This document shows positions 56,711 to 64,000 of a stretch of DNA of 64,000 nucleotides, piece by piece (positions within the stretch are counted from its first letter, which is position 1; every line of letters starts with the position of its first letter). This DNA is from Pseudorhodoferax sp. Leaf265 (lineage in GTDB: Bacteria; Pseudomonadota; Gammaproteobacteria; Burkholderiales; Burkholderiaceae_C): positions 125,193 through 189,192 of the forward strand of contig NZ_LMMT01000001.1 of assembly GCF_001422365.1 (NCBI RefSeq), read 5' to 3'. The notes under the pieces were generated by a model. It was not told where the DNA came from, did not search any database, and worked only from the letters and a program-made list of their open reading frames with translations. The translations under genes were made by a program, and so were the position numbers.

Positions 56711-59656
56711 TCAGGCGAGGTGCTTGCCGAGGATGCCGGCGATCTCGAACATGGTCGCGCTAGGCTTGCCGAACACCGCCTGCAACGCGGGGTCGGCTTT
56801 GATGCTGCGCTTGTCCTTGGGGTCCTGCAGGCCCTTGGCCTTGATGTAGTCCCACAGCTTCTTGGTGGCCTCGGTGCGCAGCACGGGGGTGTCGCCGATC
56901 ACGGCGGCCAGCGCCGCGCTGGGCTTGAGGCCCGTGCCGGCGGCGGCCTTGCGCGGGGTCTTGGCCGCGGCCGTCTTGGTCGCCGGCGCCTTCTTCGCGG
57001 CTGCGGCCTTCTTGGCCGGCGCCGCCTTCTTGGCGGCGAACGCCCCACCCTTGCGCGGCGGGAACTTGGAGTCGCGCGGCTCGAACTCGAAGGTCACCTT
57101 GCCCTCGTCCTTGTTCCAGGCCAGGAAGGCCTTGAAGCTGCGCCGCGTGCGCATGCTCACGAACTTGTCGAGCAGGTCGGTCTTGCCTTCGGCCAGGAGC
57201 TTCTTCACCTGGGCCTCGTCCACCGGTTGCTGCAGGATGACCTTGCCGGTCTTGAAGTCGCAGGTCGGCTGGGGCTGCTCGGCCGTGGGCACGGAGTGCG
57301 CGCAAATGTAGTTGCTGCCGAACTCGAACACGCCAGCGCCGCACTTGGGGCAGTTCCCCAGTTTGGCCTGGCCGCTGAAGTCGACGATCTCGCCGGTCTC
57401 GGCCGGATCCTTGGCGTCGTCGCCAAAGTCGAACTCCAGCTTCCAGTTCTTGTCGTCCTCGCTGAAGGCCAGGCGGATCTCGGCCACGAAGGGCCAGCCG
57501 GCCTTGGAACGGAAGCCCTCCAGCGGGCCGATGTGCTTGTCGCGCACCAGGGCCTCGGCCTCGGCGATCTCGAAGGTGCGGCCAGCCGGCGACTTGGTGA
57601 ACGAGAAGCCGCAGGCGCCGTCGCCGCTGCCCTTGGGGCCGGTGCAGGTGTAGCGGCGGTAGTTTTCCTTGACCACGCCGCCGCAATTCGGGCAGGGCGC
57701 AGCCAGCGTCGCGTAGTCGCCCGGCACGGTGTCGCGGTCGTACTCCTTGGCCTTCTTGACGATGTGCTCGGTCATCTGCGCGATCTCGCGCATGAAGGCG
57801 TCGCGTGAGAGCGCGCCCTTCTCCATCTGGGCCAGCTTGTATTCCCACTCGCCCGTGAGCTCGGCCTTGGACAGTTCCTCCACGCCCAGGCCGCGCAGCA
57901 AGGTCATGAGCTGGAAGGCCTTGGCCGTGGGGATCAGCTCGCGGCCCTCGCGCAGCATGTACTTCTCGTTGAGCAGGCCTTCGATGATGGCCGCGCGCGT
58001 GGCCGGTGTGCCCAGGCCCTTCTCCTGCATGGCCTCGCGCAGCTCCTCGTCGTCGATGAGCTTGCCCGCGCCTTCCATGGCGCCCAGCAGCGTGGCTTCG
58101 CTGTAGCGTGCCGGGGGGCGGGTGCGCAGACCCTTGGCCTCGGCCGAGGCCACCTGCACGGTCTCGCCCGGCTGCACGGGCACCAGGCGCTTGCCGCCTT
58201 CCTTCTCGTCGTCCTCGCCCTCGGCTTCCTTGCCGTAGATGGCCATCCAGCCCGGCTTGACCAGCACCTTGCCGTCGGAACGGAAGGCGTATTTTTTGCC
58301 CTGCGTCTCGACGGTGGAGATGCGCGTGGTGACCTGGAACTCCGCGCTCGGGAAGAACACCGACAGGAAGCGCCGCACGACGAAGTCGTAGAGCTTCTGC
58401 TCGGCGTCCGACAGGCCGCTGGGTGCCTGCAGCGTGGGGATGATGGCGAAGTGGTCCGACACCTTGGCGTTGTCGAACACGCGCTTGCTGGGCTTCACGT
58501 AGCCGCCGTCGATGGCCTGCTTGGCGAACGGCGCCAGGTGCTTCATGCCGCTCGTGGCCAGCATCTTCATGGTGTCCTTGACCACCGGCAGGTAGTCCTC
58601 GGGCAGCGCGCGCGAGTCGGTCCGCGGGTAGGTCAGGGCCTTGTGGCGCTCGTACAGGCTCTGCGCCAGCGCCAGCGTGGTCTTGGCCGAGAAGCCGAAG
58701 CGGCTGTTGGCCTCGCGCTGCAGCGAGGTCAGGTCGAACAGCAGGCCGCTGGCCTGGGTCGTGGGCTTGCTCTCCTCCGTCACCGTGGCGGGCTGGCCGC
58801 GCACGGCCTCGGCGATGGCCTGGGCGTCGCGTGCGTTCCAGAGGCGGTCGGCCCGCTGCTCGGGGTCGGGCTCGCCATTGGGCAGCAGCGGCGCGCTGGC
58901 CTTCTTGAAGGCCGGGTCGAAGTACTTGCCGGGGTACTGGCCTGCCTGGGCGTCGAACAGGCCATGGATTTCCCAGTAGTCGCGGCTCACGAACTTGCGG
59001 ATCTGCTCCTCGCGCTCGACCACCACCGACAGCGTGGGCGTCTGCACGCGGCCGACCGTGGTCAGGAAGAAGCCGCCGTCGCGCGAGTTGAAGGCCGTCA
59101 TGGCCCGTGTGCCATTGATGCCGACCAGCCAGTCGGCCTCGGAGCGCGAACGCGCGGCGTCGGCCAGGCCCTGCATCTGCGCCTCGCTGCGCAGGCGGTC
59201 GAAGCCGTCGCGGATGGCCTGCGGCGTCATGGACTGCAGCCACAGGCGCTTGATCGGCTTGCCCAGCGGCTTGGCACCGCCGGCGTACTGCTCGATCAGG
59301 CGGAAGATCAGCTCGCCCTCGCGGCCCGCGTCACAGGCGTTCACGAGCGCAGTGACGTCCTTGCGCTTGGCCTGCTTGACGACCGCGTTCAAACGCGACT
59401 TGGTCTTGTCCACGGGCTTGAGGTCGAAGTGCGGCGGAATGACGGGCAGGTGCGCGAAGCTCCACTTGCCGCGCTTGACGTCGTACTGCTCGGGCGCCTG
59501 GATTTCCACCAAATGGCCTACGGCGCTGGTCACGACGTAGCCATCGCTCTCGAAATGGTCGTCGTGCTTGTCGAACTTGCCGGCCACCGGGGTGAGTGCG
59601 CGCACGATGTCCTGCGCCACCGACGGCTTTTCGGCGATCACCAAGGTCTTGGTCAT
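56711..59656 (-). CDS. topB: DNA topoisomerase III with Lys/Ala-rich linker and C-terminal SWIB domain
   Basis: The 981-residue type IA topoisomerase has TOPRIM start MTKTLVIAEKPSVAQDI, acidic triad DAGREGE, active-site Tyr in LTYPRTDSR, and at least two C4-type zinc ribbons (CPNCGG, CPKCGAG). Beyond the core comes a Lys/Ala-rich segment (about 860-905, histone H1-like) and a SWIB/MDM2-type domain at residues 911-981 (WDYIKAKGLQDPKDKR). E. coli TopB has about 650 residues and lacks these. It decatenates and relaxes DNA. The SWIB domain probably mediates protein or nucleoid contacts. The start MTKTLV is clear. Confidence 0.95.
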   Translation of the reverse strand: MTKTLVIAEKPSVAQDIVRALTPVAGKFDKHDDHFESDGYVVTSAVGHLVEIQAPEQYDVKRGKWSFAHLPVIPPHFDLKPVDKTKSRLNAVVKQAKRKDVTALVNACDAGREGELIFRLIEQYAGGAKPLGKPIKRLWLQSMTPQAIRDGFDRLRSEAQMQGLADAARSRSEADWLVGINGTRAMTAFNSRDGGFFLTTVGRVQTPTLSVVVEREEQIRKFVSRDYWEIHGLFDAQAGQYPGKYFDPAFKKASAPLLPNGEPDPEQRADRLWNARDAQAIAEAVRGQPATVTEESKPTTQASGLLFDLTSLQREANSRFGFSAKTTLALAQSLYERHKALTYPRTDSRALPEDYLPVVKDTMKMLATSGMKHLAPFAKQAIDGGYVKPSKRVFDNAKVSDHFAIIPTLQAPSGLSDAEQKLYDFVVRRFLSVFFPSAEFQVTTRISTVETQGKKYAFRSDGKVLVKPGWMAIYGKEAEGEDDEKEGGKRLVPVQPGETVQVASAEAKGLRTRPPARYSEATLLGAMEGAGKLIDDEELREAMQEKGLGTPATRAAIIEGLLNEKYMLREGRELIPTAKAFQLMTLLRGLGVEELSKAELTGEWEYKLAQMEKGALSRDAFMREIAQMTEHIVKKAKEYDRDTVPGDYATLAAPCPNCGGVVKENYRRYTCTGPKGSGDGACGFSFTKSPAGRTFEIAEAEALVRDKHIGPLEGFRSKAGWPFVAEIRLAFSEDDKNWKLEFDFGDDAKDPAETGEIVDFSGQAKLGNCPKCGAGVFEFGSNYICAHSVPTAEQPQPTCDFKTGKVILQQPVDEAQVKKLLAEGKTDLLDKFVSMRTRRSFKAFLAWNKDEGKVTFEFEPRDSKFPPRKGGAFAAKKAAPAKKAAAAKKAPATKTAAAKTPRKAAAGTGLKPSAALAAVIGDTPVLRTEATKKLWDYIKAKGLQDPKDKRSIKADPALQAVFGKPSATMFEIAGILGKHLA

Positions 59657-59855
59657 ATAGAAACTCTGCGATGTCCTGGTATGGCGCTGACCGACGGCGT
59701 GCCGGCCAAGCGCCTTCAAAATTTTGCCGAATGTAATTCAGTGCGCCGCGGGCCCGCGCCCTGCAACACGAGACCGGCATCCAAACGCGGCTCCTACAAT
59801 CCGGCCCTCGCGCGCATGCGCGCAGGTGCTTTTTCTAAATTAACAGAGTTTCGCC
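59657..59855. other. Divergent intergenic region between topB and the SET gene
   Basis: This 199-bp region has lower GC than its surroundings. It contains a perfect 14-bp palindrome GCGCGCATGCGCGC (59810-59823) and TACAAT at 59795-59800, a possible -10 box for the SET gene without a clear -35. No promoter can be assigned with confidence. Confidence 0.4.
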
Positions 59856-60344
59856 GTGGCTTCCAAAACCCAGCGCCCCCCTGCTCCCGCACGCCGCATC
59901 CAGGCCCGCCGTTCGGGCGTCCATGGCAAAGGGGTGTTCGCCGTGCAGGACATCGCCGAGGGCGAGACCGTCATCGAGTACGTGGGCGAGATCATCAGCT
60001 GGCAGGAGGCGCAGGACCGCCACCCGCACGATCCGAGCGACCCCAACCACACCTTCTACTTCCACGTCGACGAAGACCACGTGATCGACGCCACCTACGG
60101 CGGCAACTCCTCGCGCTGGATCAACCACGCCTGCGAGCCCAACTGCATCGCCGACGAAGTGGACGGCCGCATCTTCATCAAGGCGCTGCGCGACATCCAT
60201 GCCGGCGAGGAGCTGAACTACGACTACGGGCTCATCATCGACGAGCCCTACACCAAGAAGCTCAAGGCCGAGTACCCCTGCTGGTGCGGTGCCAAGAGCT
60301 GCCGCGGCACGCTGCTGTCGCCCAAGCCGCGCAAGCGCGCATGA
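59856..60344 (+). CDS. SET-domain protein lysine methyltransferase
   Basis: The 162-residue protein is almost entirely a SET domain: RRSGVHGKGVFA, IEYVGEIIS, the SAM/lysine site WINHACEPNC (89-97), GEELNYDYG with the catalytic Tyr region (118-125), and a post-SET CWCGAKSCRG (142-151) whose cysteines with Cys97 would bind zinc. SET enzymes methylate protein lysines using SAM. The substrate is unknown, and the divergent topoisomerase with its lysine-rich tail is a candidate (inference). Start is GTG; no strong ribosome site. It is followed by birA after a spacer repeat. Confidence 0.9.
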   Translation: MASKTQRPPAPARRIQARRSGVHGKGVFAVQDIAEGETVIEYVGEIISWQEAQDRHPHDPSDPNHTFYFHVDEDHVIDATYGGNSSRWINHACEPNCIADEVDGRIFIKALRDIHAGEELNYDYGLIIDEPYTKKLKAEYPCWCGAKSCRGTLLSPKPRKRA

Positions 60345-60403
60345 GCACCGCCGGGCCGCCCCAAGGTGCTCAGCACCGCAGCGCGCAGCGCGAAGGTCCT
60401 CCC
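60342..60403 (+). repeat. Stop-codon-linked spacer repeat, copy C
   Basis: It starts at the TGA stop of the SET gene and runs to the birA ATG. The first 21 bp are identical to copy A at 40084, followed by GGTGC/GCACC and GCGCGCAGCGCG palindromes. Confidence 0.65.
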
Positions 60404-61165
60404 ATGAGCATGCTGCGCTGGCCTGCCGAGGACATCTGGGAAGCGGTGGCGCCGGTGCTGCCGGGCTTCACGGTCGAGGTGCTGCCCGAGATCGACTCGA
60501 CCAGCAGCGAACTGATGCGCCGCATCCGCGCCGGGCGGCCCGAGCCGACCCTGCTCGTGGCCGAGCGCCAGACCGCCGGCCGCGGCCGCATGGGCCGGCC
60601 CTGGCAGGGCGAGGTGGGCAGTTCGCTGGCCATGTCGCTGGCGCTGCCACTGGCGCCCCAGGACTGGTCGGGCCTGTCGCTGGCCGTGGGCGTGGCCGTG
60701 GTCGGCGCCTTGCATCCGGCGCTGCAGCTCAAGTGGCCCAACGATGTCTGGTTCGAGGACCGCAAGCTGGCCGGCATCCTGATCGAGACCGTGGCGGCCG
60801 GTAGCGAACGCCATGCCATCGTCGGCATCGGCGTCAACATCGCGCCGCGCGACGGCGATGGCCTGTCGACGCCGCCTGCGGCGCTGGCCGAACTGCAACC
60901 CGGCTGGGACGCCGGCCAGGCCCTGCGCGCCATCGCGCTGCCGCTGGTGCAGGCCATCCAGCGATTCGAGGCCGAGGGCTTCGCGCCGTTCCGTGCCGCC
61001 TTCGAGGCGCGTGATCTGCTCAAGGGCCGGCCGCTGCGCCTGTCCGACGGCACCGAAGGCATGGGCGACGGCGTCGACCCGGATGGCGCGCTGCGCGTGC
61101 AGACGGCGCAGGGGCTGCAACGCATCAGCAGCTCCGAAGTCAGCGTGCGGCCGGTGAAAAGCTGA
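60404..61165 (+). CDS. birA: Biotin--[acetyl-CoA-carboxylase] ligase, HTH-less
   Basis: The 253-residue catalytic biotin protein ligase has the ATP/biotinyl-AMP loop GRGRMGRPW, KWPNDVW, KLAGILIE and the C-terminal SH3-like cap. It attaches biotin to the carboxylase BCCP lysine. It lacks the N-terminal helix-turn-helix of E. coli BirA (about 320 residues), so it should be a pure enzyme and not a repressor. The 2-bp gap to the SPOR gene indicates an operon. Confidence 0.93.
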   Translation: MSMLRWPAEDIWEAVAPVLPGFTVEVLPEIDSTSSELMRRIRAGRPEPTLLVAERQTAGRGRMGRPWQGEVGSSLAMSLALPLAPQDWSGLSLAVGVAVVGALHPALQLKWPNDVWFEDRKLAGILIETVAAGSERHAIVGIGVNIAPRDGDGLSTPPAALAELQPGWDAGQALRAIALPLVQAIQRFEAEGFAPFRAAFEARDLLKGRPLRLSDGTEGMGDGVDPDGALRVQTAQGLQRISSSEVSVRPVKS

Positions 61166-61167
61166 GC

Positions 61168-61857
61168 ATGCTGCTGCGGACCACGGCACTGGCCCTGCTG
61201 TTCGCCAACTGCGCCTACTTTGCGTGGTCGCAGGGCCTGCTGGCGCCGGTGGGGCTGGCGCCGGAATCGGCGCGCGAGCCGCAGCGGCTAGAGCAGCAGA
61301 TCCGGCCCGAGGCGCTGCGGGTGGCGCCAGCGGCGTCGGAACCGGCCCCGACGGCCCCTGTGCCGCCCCAGCCCTCCGCGGCACCGGCTTCGCAGCCCGA
61401 GGCGTCCGCCCCTGCCGCGGCCTGCCTGCAGGCCGGCCCGCTGGACAACGCCCAGGCCGAGAACGTGCGCCGCGCACTGACCGCCGGCGGCGTGCCGGCG
61501 ACGGACTGGACGCTGGAGCCGATCGCACCGCCCGACCGCTGGATCGTCTACATGGGCCGCTACACCGACGCCGACGCGCTGGAGAAGAAGCGCGCCGAGT
61601 TGCGCGCCCTGCGCGTGGACACGGCGCCGGTCACGCAGGCCGCGCTCGCACCCGGCCTGTCGCTGGGCGTGTTCTCGACGCAGGAGTCGGCCAACGAACA
61701 CCTGGCGCAGCTGACACGGCGCGGCGTGCGCACAGCCCGCGTGGTGACCGAGCACCGCGAGCCGAGTTCGGCGCGGCTGCGGCTGCCTGCCGCCGACGCG
61801 GCCCTGCGCGAGCAGGTGCAGGGCCTGCTGGCCGGCCGCCCGCTGGCGCCCTGCTGA
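61168..61857 (+). CDS. SPOR-domain membrane protein
   Basis: The 229-residue protein has an N-terminal hydrophobic segment (LLRTTALALLFANCAYFAW), a proline/alanine linker, and a C-terminal SPOR-type region (RWIVYMGRYTDADALEKKRAEL, SLGVFSTQESANEHL). It is probably a septal peptidoglycan-binding protein, paralogous to the one at 32360. It is co-transcribed with birA and converges on the histidine kinase gene (4 bp between stops). Confidence 0.8.
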   Translation: MLLRTTALALLFANCAYFAWSQGLLAPVGLAPESAREPQRLEQQIRPEALRVAPAASEPAPTAPVPPQPSAAPASQPEASAPAAACLQAGPLDNAQAENVRRALTAGGVPATDWTLEPIAPPDRWIVYMGRYTDADALEKKRAELRALRVDTAPVTQAALAPGLSLGVFSTQESANEHLAQLTRRGVRTARVVTEHREPSSARLRLPAADAALREQVQGLLAGRPLAPC

Positions 61858-61861
61858 ACGC

Positions 61862-63307
61862 TCAGCTGCGCGCGGGCTCCGGACCGAAGCGCACTTCCAC
61901 GCAGGTGCCCGGCGGCTGCTGGCCTGGATGGGCGTCGCGCAAGGCCACCGCCGCGCCATGCTGGCCAGCGATCTCGCGCACGATGGACAAGCCCAGCCCG
62001 GAGCCATCGGCATCCGTGCCGAGGGCACGGTAGAAGGGCTGGAACACGAGCTCGCGTTCGGCCGCCGGAATGCCGGGGCCCGAGTCCTCCACCTGCAGGC
62101 GCAGCGGGCCGTTGCCATCGGCCGCCAGCACGTGGGCCGTCACCACGCCGGGCCGGTCCGGGCGCGAGGGCGTGTAGGCGATGGCGTTGTCGACCAGGTT
62201 GCGCACCAGCTCCTTGAGCAGCGTGGCATTGCCTTCGAGCTGCACACCCGCCGCGCCGGGCAGGGCGCCGTCGTAGCCCAGGTCCAGCGACTTGTCCATG
62301 GCGCGCGGCAGGGCCTCCTGCACCACGTCCATGACCAGCCGCGCGAGGTCGCAGGGCTGGCGCGCGATGGGCGCGCCGGCGTTCTCGGCGCGCGCCAGCG
62401 CCAGCAGCTGGTTCACGGTGTGCGTGGCGCGGATGCTGGAGCGGCGGATCTGCAGCAGCGACTGCTTGAGTTCGTCGGCGTTGGCGCCGTCGCGCTGCGC
62501 CAGGTCGGCCTGCATGCGCAGTCCCGCCAGTGGCGTCTTGAGCTGGTGCGCGGCATCGGCCAGGAATCGCTTCTGCGTGGCGATGGAGTCCTTCAGCCGC
62601 CGCAGCAGGTCGTTGACCGAGGACACCAGCGGCGCCACCTCCAGCGGCACGGTGCGGTCGTCCAATGGCGAGAGGTCGTCGGGCTTGCGGGCGCGGATGC
62701 GCTCCTCGAGTTCGGAGAGCGGCTTGATGCCACGCACCAGCGCCAGCCAGACCAGCAGCACCGCGAGCGGCAGGATCACGAACTGCGGCAGCATCACGCC
62801 CTTGATGATTTCGGCGGCCAGCACCGAGCGCTTCTCGCGCGTTTCGGCCACCTGCACGAGGGCAGTCTGCCCGCTGCCGTCCAGCGCCACCCAGGTGTAG
62901 GCCACGCGCAGGCCCAGGCCGCGCAGTTCGTCGTCGCGCAGCCGCACCTCGCCGGGCTGGGGGCGTTCGGCGTCGCGCGGCAGGGCCAGCTCGCGCTCGC
63001 CGGCCAGCAGTTCGCCGCGCGGCCCCAGCACCTGGTAGAAGACCTGGTCGGACTCGTCGGCGCGCAGCAACTCGTGCGCCGGTGGCGGCAGGCTGAACTG
63101 CAGCCGCCCGCTCTTGGGCAGCGCCACCTGCTGGGCCAGTGCACGCGCGTTGTGCTCCAGCGCGCGGTCGAACGGGTTGCCGGCGATGCCCTGGGCCACG
63201 AGCCAGGTCAGCACCAGGCTGACCGGCCACAGCAGCAGCAGCGGCGTCAGCATCCAGTCCAGGATCTCGCCGAACAGCGAACGCTGTTCGCGCTGGAAGA
63301 TCTTCAC
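61862..63307 (-). CDS. Sensor histidine kinase, TctE-like
   Basis: The 481-residue kinase has an N-terminal membrane helix (LTPLLLLWPVSLVLTWLVAQ), a periplasmic 2CSK_N-type sensor (about 40-165), a second helix (PQFVILPLAVLLVWLALV), HAMP-like linker, H-box DAAHQLKTPLAGLRMQ, N-box NLVDNAI and G-boxes DSGPGIP and GSGLGLSIV. TctE senses tricarboxylates, and the ligand here is inferred only. The GTG start overlaps the regulator stop by 4 bp (GTGA), with the kinase second in the operon. Confidence 0.88.
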   Translation of the reverse strand: MKIFQREQRSLFGEILDWMLTPLLLLWPVSLVLTWLVAQGIAGNPFDRALEHNARALAQQVALPKSGRLQFSLPPPAHELLRADESDQVFYQVLGPRGELLAGERELALPRDAERPQPGEVRLRDDELRGLGLRVAYTWVALDGSGQTALVQVAETREKRSVLAAEIIKGVMLPQFVILPLAVLLVWLALVRGIKPLSELEERIRARKPDDLSPLDDRTVPLEVAPLVSSVNDLLRRLKDSIATQKRFLADAAHQLKTPLAGLRMQADLAQRDGANADELKQSLLQIRRSSIRATHTVNQLLALARAENAGAPIARQPCDLARLVMDVVQEALPRAMDKSLDLGYDGALPGAAGVQLEGNATLLKELVRNLVDNAIAYTPSRPDRPGVVTAHVLAADGNGPLRLQVEDSGPGIPAAERELVFQPFYRALGTDADGSGLGLSIVREIAGQHGAAVALRDAHPGQQPPGTCVEVRFGPEPARS

Positions 63308-63978
63308 GCGTTGATTTTCTCGAGGCAGTAGCCGAGGCCACGCACGGTGGCGATGCGGATCGGGCCCTTCTCGATCTTCTTGCGCAAACGGTGGATGTAG
63401 ACCTCGATGGCGTTGGTCGAGACCTCCTCGCCCCACTCGCACAGGCGCTCGACCAGCTGGTCCTTGCTGACCAGGCGGCCGGCACGCTGCAGCAGCACCT
63501 CCAGCAGGCCCAGTTCGCGCGCCGAGAGTTCGACCATGCGGCCGTCGATGGTGGCCACGCGGCCAGCCTGGTCGTACTCCAACGGGCCATGGCGGATCGA
63601 GCTGCTGGTGGCGCCGCTGCCGCGCCGCGTGAGTGCGCGCACGCGGGCTTCGAGTTCCTGCAGCGAGAAGGGCTTGGCCATGTAGTCGTCGGCGCCGTAG
63701 TCCAGGCCCTTGACGCGTTCCTCCACGCTGTCGGCTGCCGTCAGGATGAGCACCGGCAGCGCCGAGCCGCGGCCGCGCAGCGCGCGCAGCACCTCCAGGC
63801 CGTGCATGCGCGGCAGGCCCAGGTCCAGGATCAGCAGGTCGAACTGGCTGCTGGTGCGCAGTGCGGCATCGGCCTCGCTGCCGCTGGCCACATGGTCCAC
63901 GGCCGCGCCGGAGCTGCGCAGCGCGCGCAGCAGGCCGTCGGCCAGCACCTGGTCATCCTCGGCGATCAGAATGCGCAT
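63304..63978 (-). CDS. OmpR-family response regulator, TctD-like
   Basis: The 224-residue product has a receiver (MRILIAEDDQVLADGLL, phosphoacceptor Asp in LLILDLGLPRMHG, Lys in YMAKPF) and an OmpR winged helix (LSARELGLLEVLL, TNAIEVYIHRLRKKI, ATVRGLGYCLE). It is phosphorylated by the kinase encoded immediately downstream. In this lineage TctDE pairs control carboxylate uptake genes such as Bug receptors; that link is inferred. The start lies 22 bp from the window edge, so its promoter is outside. Confidence 0.92.
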   Translation of the reverse strand: MRILIAEDDQVLADGLLRALRSSGAAVDHVASGSEADAALRTSSQFDLLILDLGLPRMHGLEVLRALRGRGSALPVLILTAADSVEERVKGLDYGADDYMAKPFSLQELEARVRALTRRGSGATSSSIRHGPLEYDQAGRVATIDGRMVELSARELGLLEVLLQRAGRLVSKDQLVERLCEWGEEVSTNAIEVYIHRLRKKIEKGPIRIATVRGLGYCLEKINA

Positions 63979-64000
63979 GCGGTTCTCCGGTTGGCGAAAC

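Overview
The window is 64 kb of very GC-rich, gene-dense bacterial chromosome without rRNA or tRNA genes, CRISPR arrays, transposases or integrases. The gene content points to a betaproteobacterium of the order Burkholderiales, most likely the family Comamonadaceae (inference). The supporting signs are the conserved rlmL-type methyltransferase / rpoN / lptB / lptA / dsbA / SPOR / argS block, orphan Bug-type (TctC) binding proteins, a TctD/TctE-like two-component pair, and short palindromic elements between genes.

Layout. 1-5 kb: two secreted-type glycosidases, a GH3 cut by the left edge and a GH2 lipoprotein. 5-11.3 kb: an ABC-2 type exporter (NodI/NodJ family) coupled to a large MalT-type LuxR regulator, then a luciferase-like monooxygenase with its own FMN reductase. 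11.3-14.6 kb: a copper-efflux unit (copZ, divergent copA-cueR) with two MerR-type promoters that can be read directly. 14.5-20.8 kb: a shortened GMC-like flavoprotein, a 3-hydroxyacyl-CoA dehydrogenase and a crotonase, a histidine phosphatase, a PEP mutase-like enzyme, an LprI-like protein, a periplasmic cyclohexadienyl dehydratase-like protein and a flavin reductase. 20.8-25.8 kb (minus strand): methyltransferase, membrane histidine kinase, receiver-kinase hybrid and receiver protein in the order phcB-phcS-phcR-phcQ, the layout of the Ralstonia 3-hydroxy fatty acid methyl ester quorum-sensing operon. 25.8-35 kb: housekeeping genes. 34.8-38.4 kb: a three-gene catabolic-looking operon with a divergent LysR regulator.

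39.5-49.1 kb is an iron or heme acquisition operon. It holds an ECF sigma factor and FecR, a TonB receptor with a signalling domain, an EF-hand lipoprotein, a DUF2271 protein with a flavinylation motif, a beta-propeller lipoprotein, a PepSY membrane protein, ApbE and a flavodoxin-type reductase. Together these look like a path carrying electrons from cytosolic NAD(P)H to periplasmic ferric ligand. 50.2-55.7 kb is a complete Gram-negative stressosome: globin-coupled RsbR, RsbS, an RsbT-RsbX fusion and a large hybrid histidine kinase, preceded by a strong sigma-54 promoter match. 56.7-60.3 kb pairs a topoisomerase III ending in a lysine/alanine-rich tail and SWIB domain with a divergent SET-domain protein methyltransferase, both chromatin-type modules. 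The right end carries birA, a SPOR protein and a TctDE-like two-component system.

The most notable items are the phc-type quorum-sensing operon, the oxygen-sensing stressosome with its candidate sigma-54 promoter, the SWIB/SET pair, the flavinylated electron conduit, and a short repeat that fills three gene-to-gene gaps and each time begins at the stop codon of the upstream gene.
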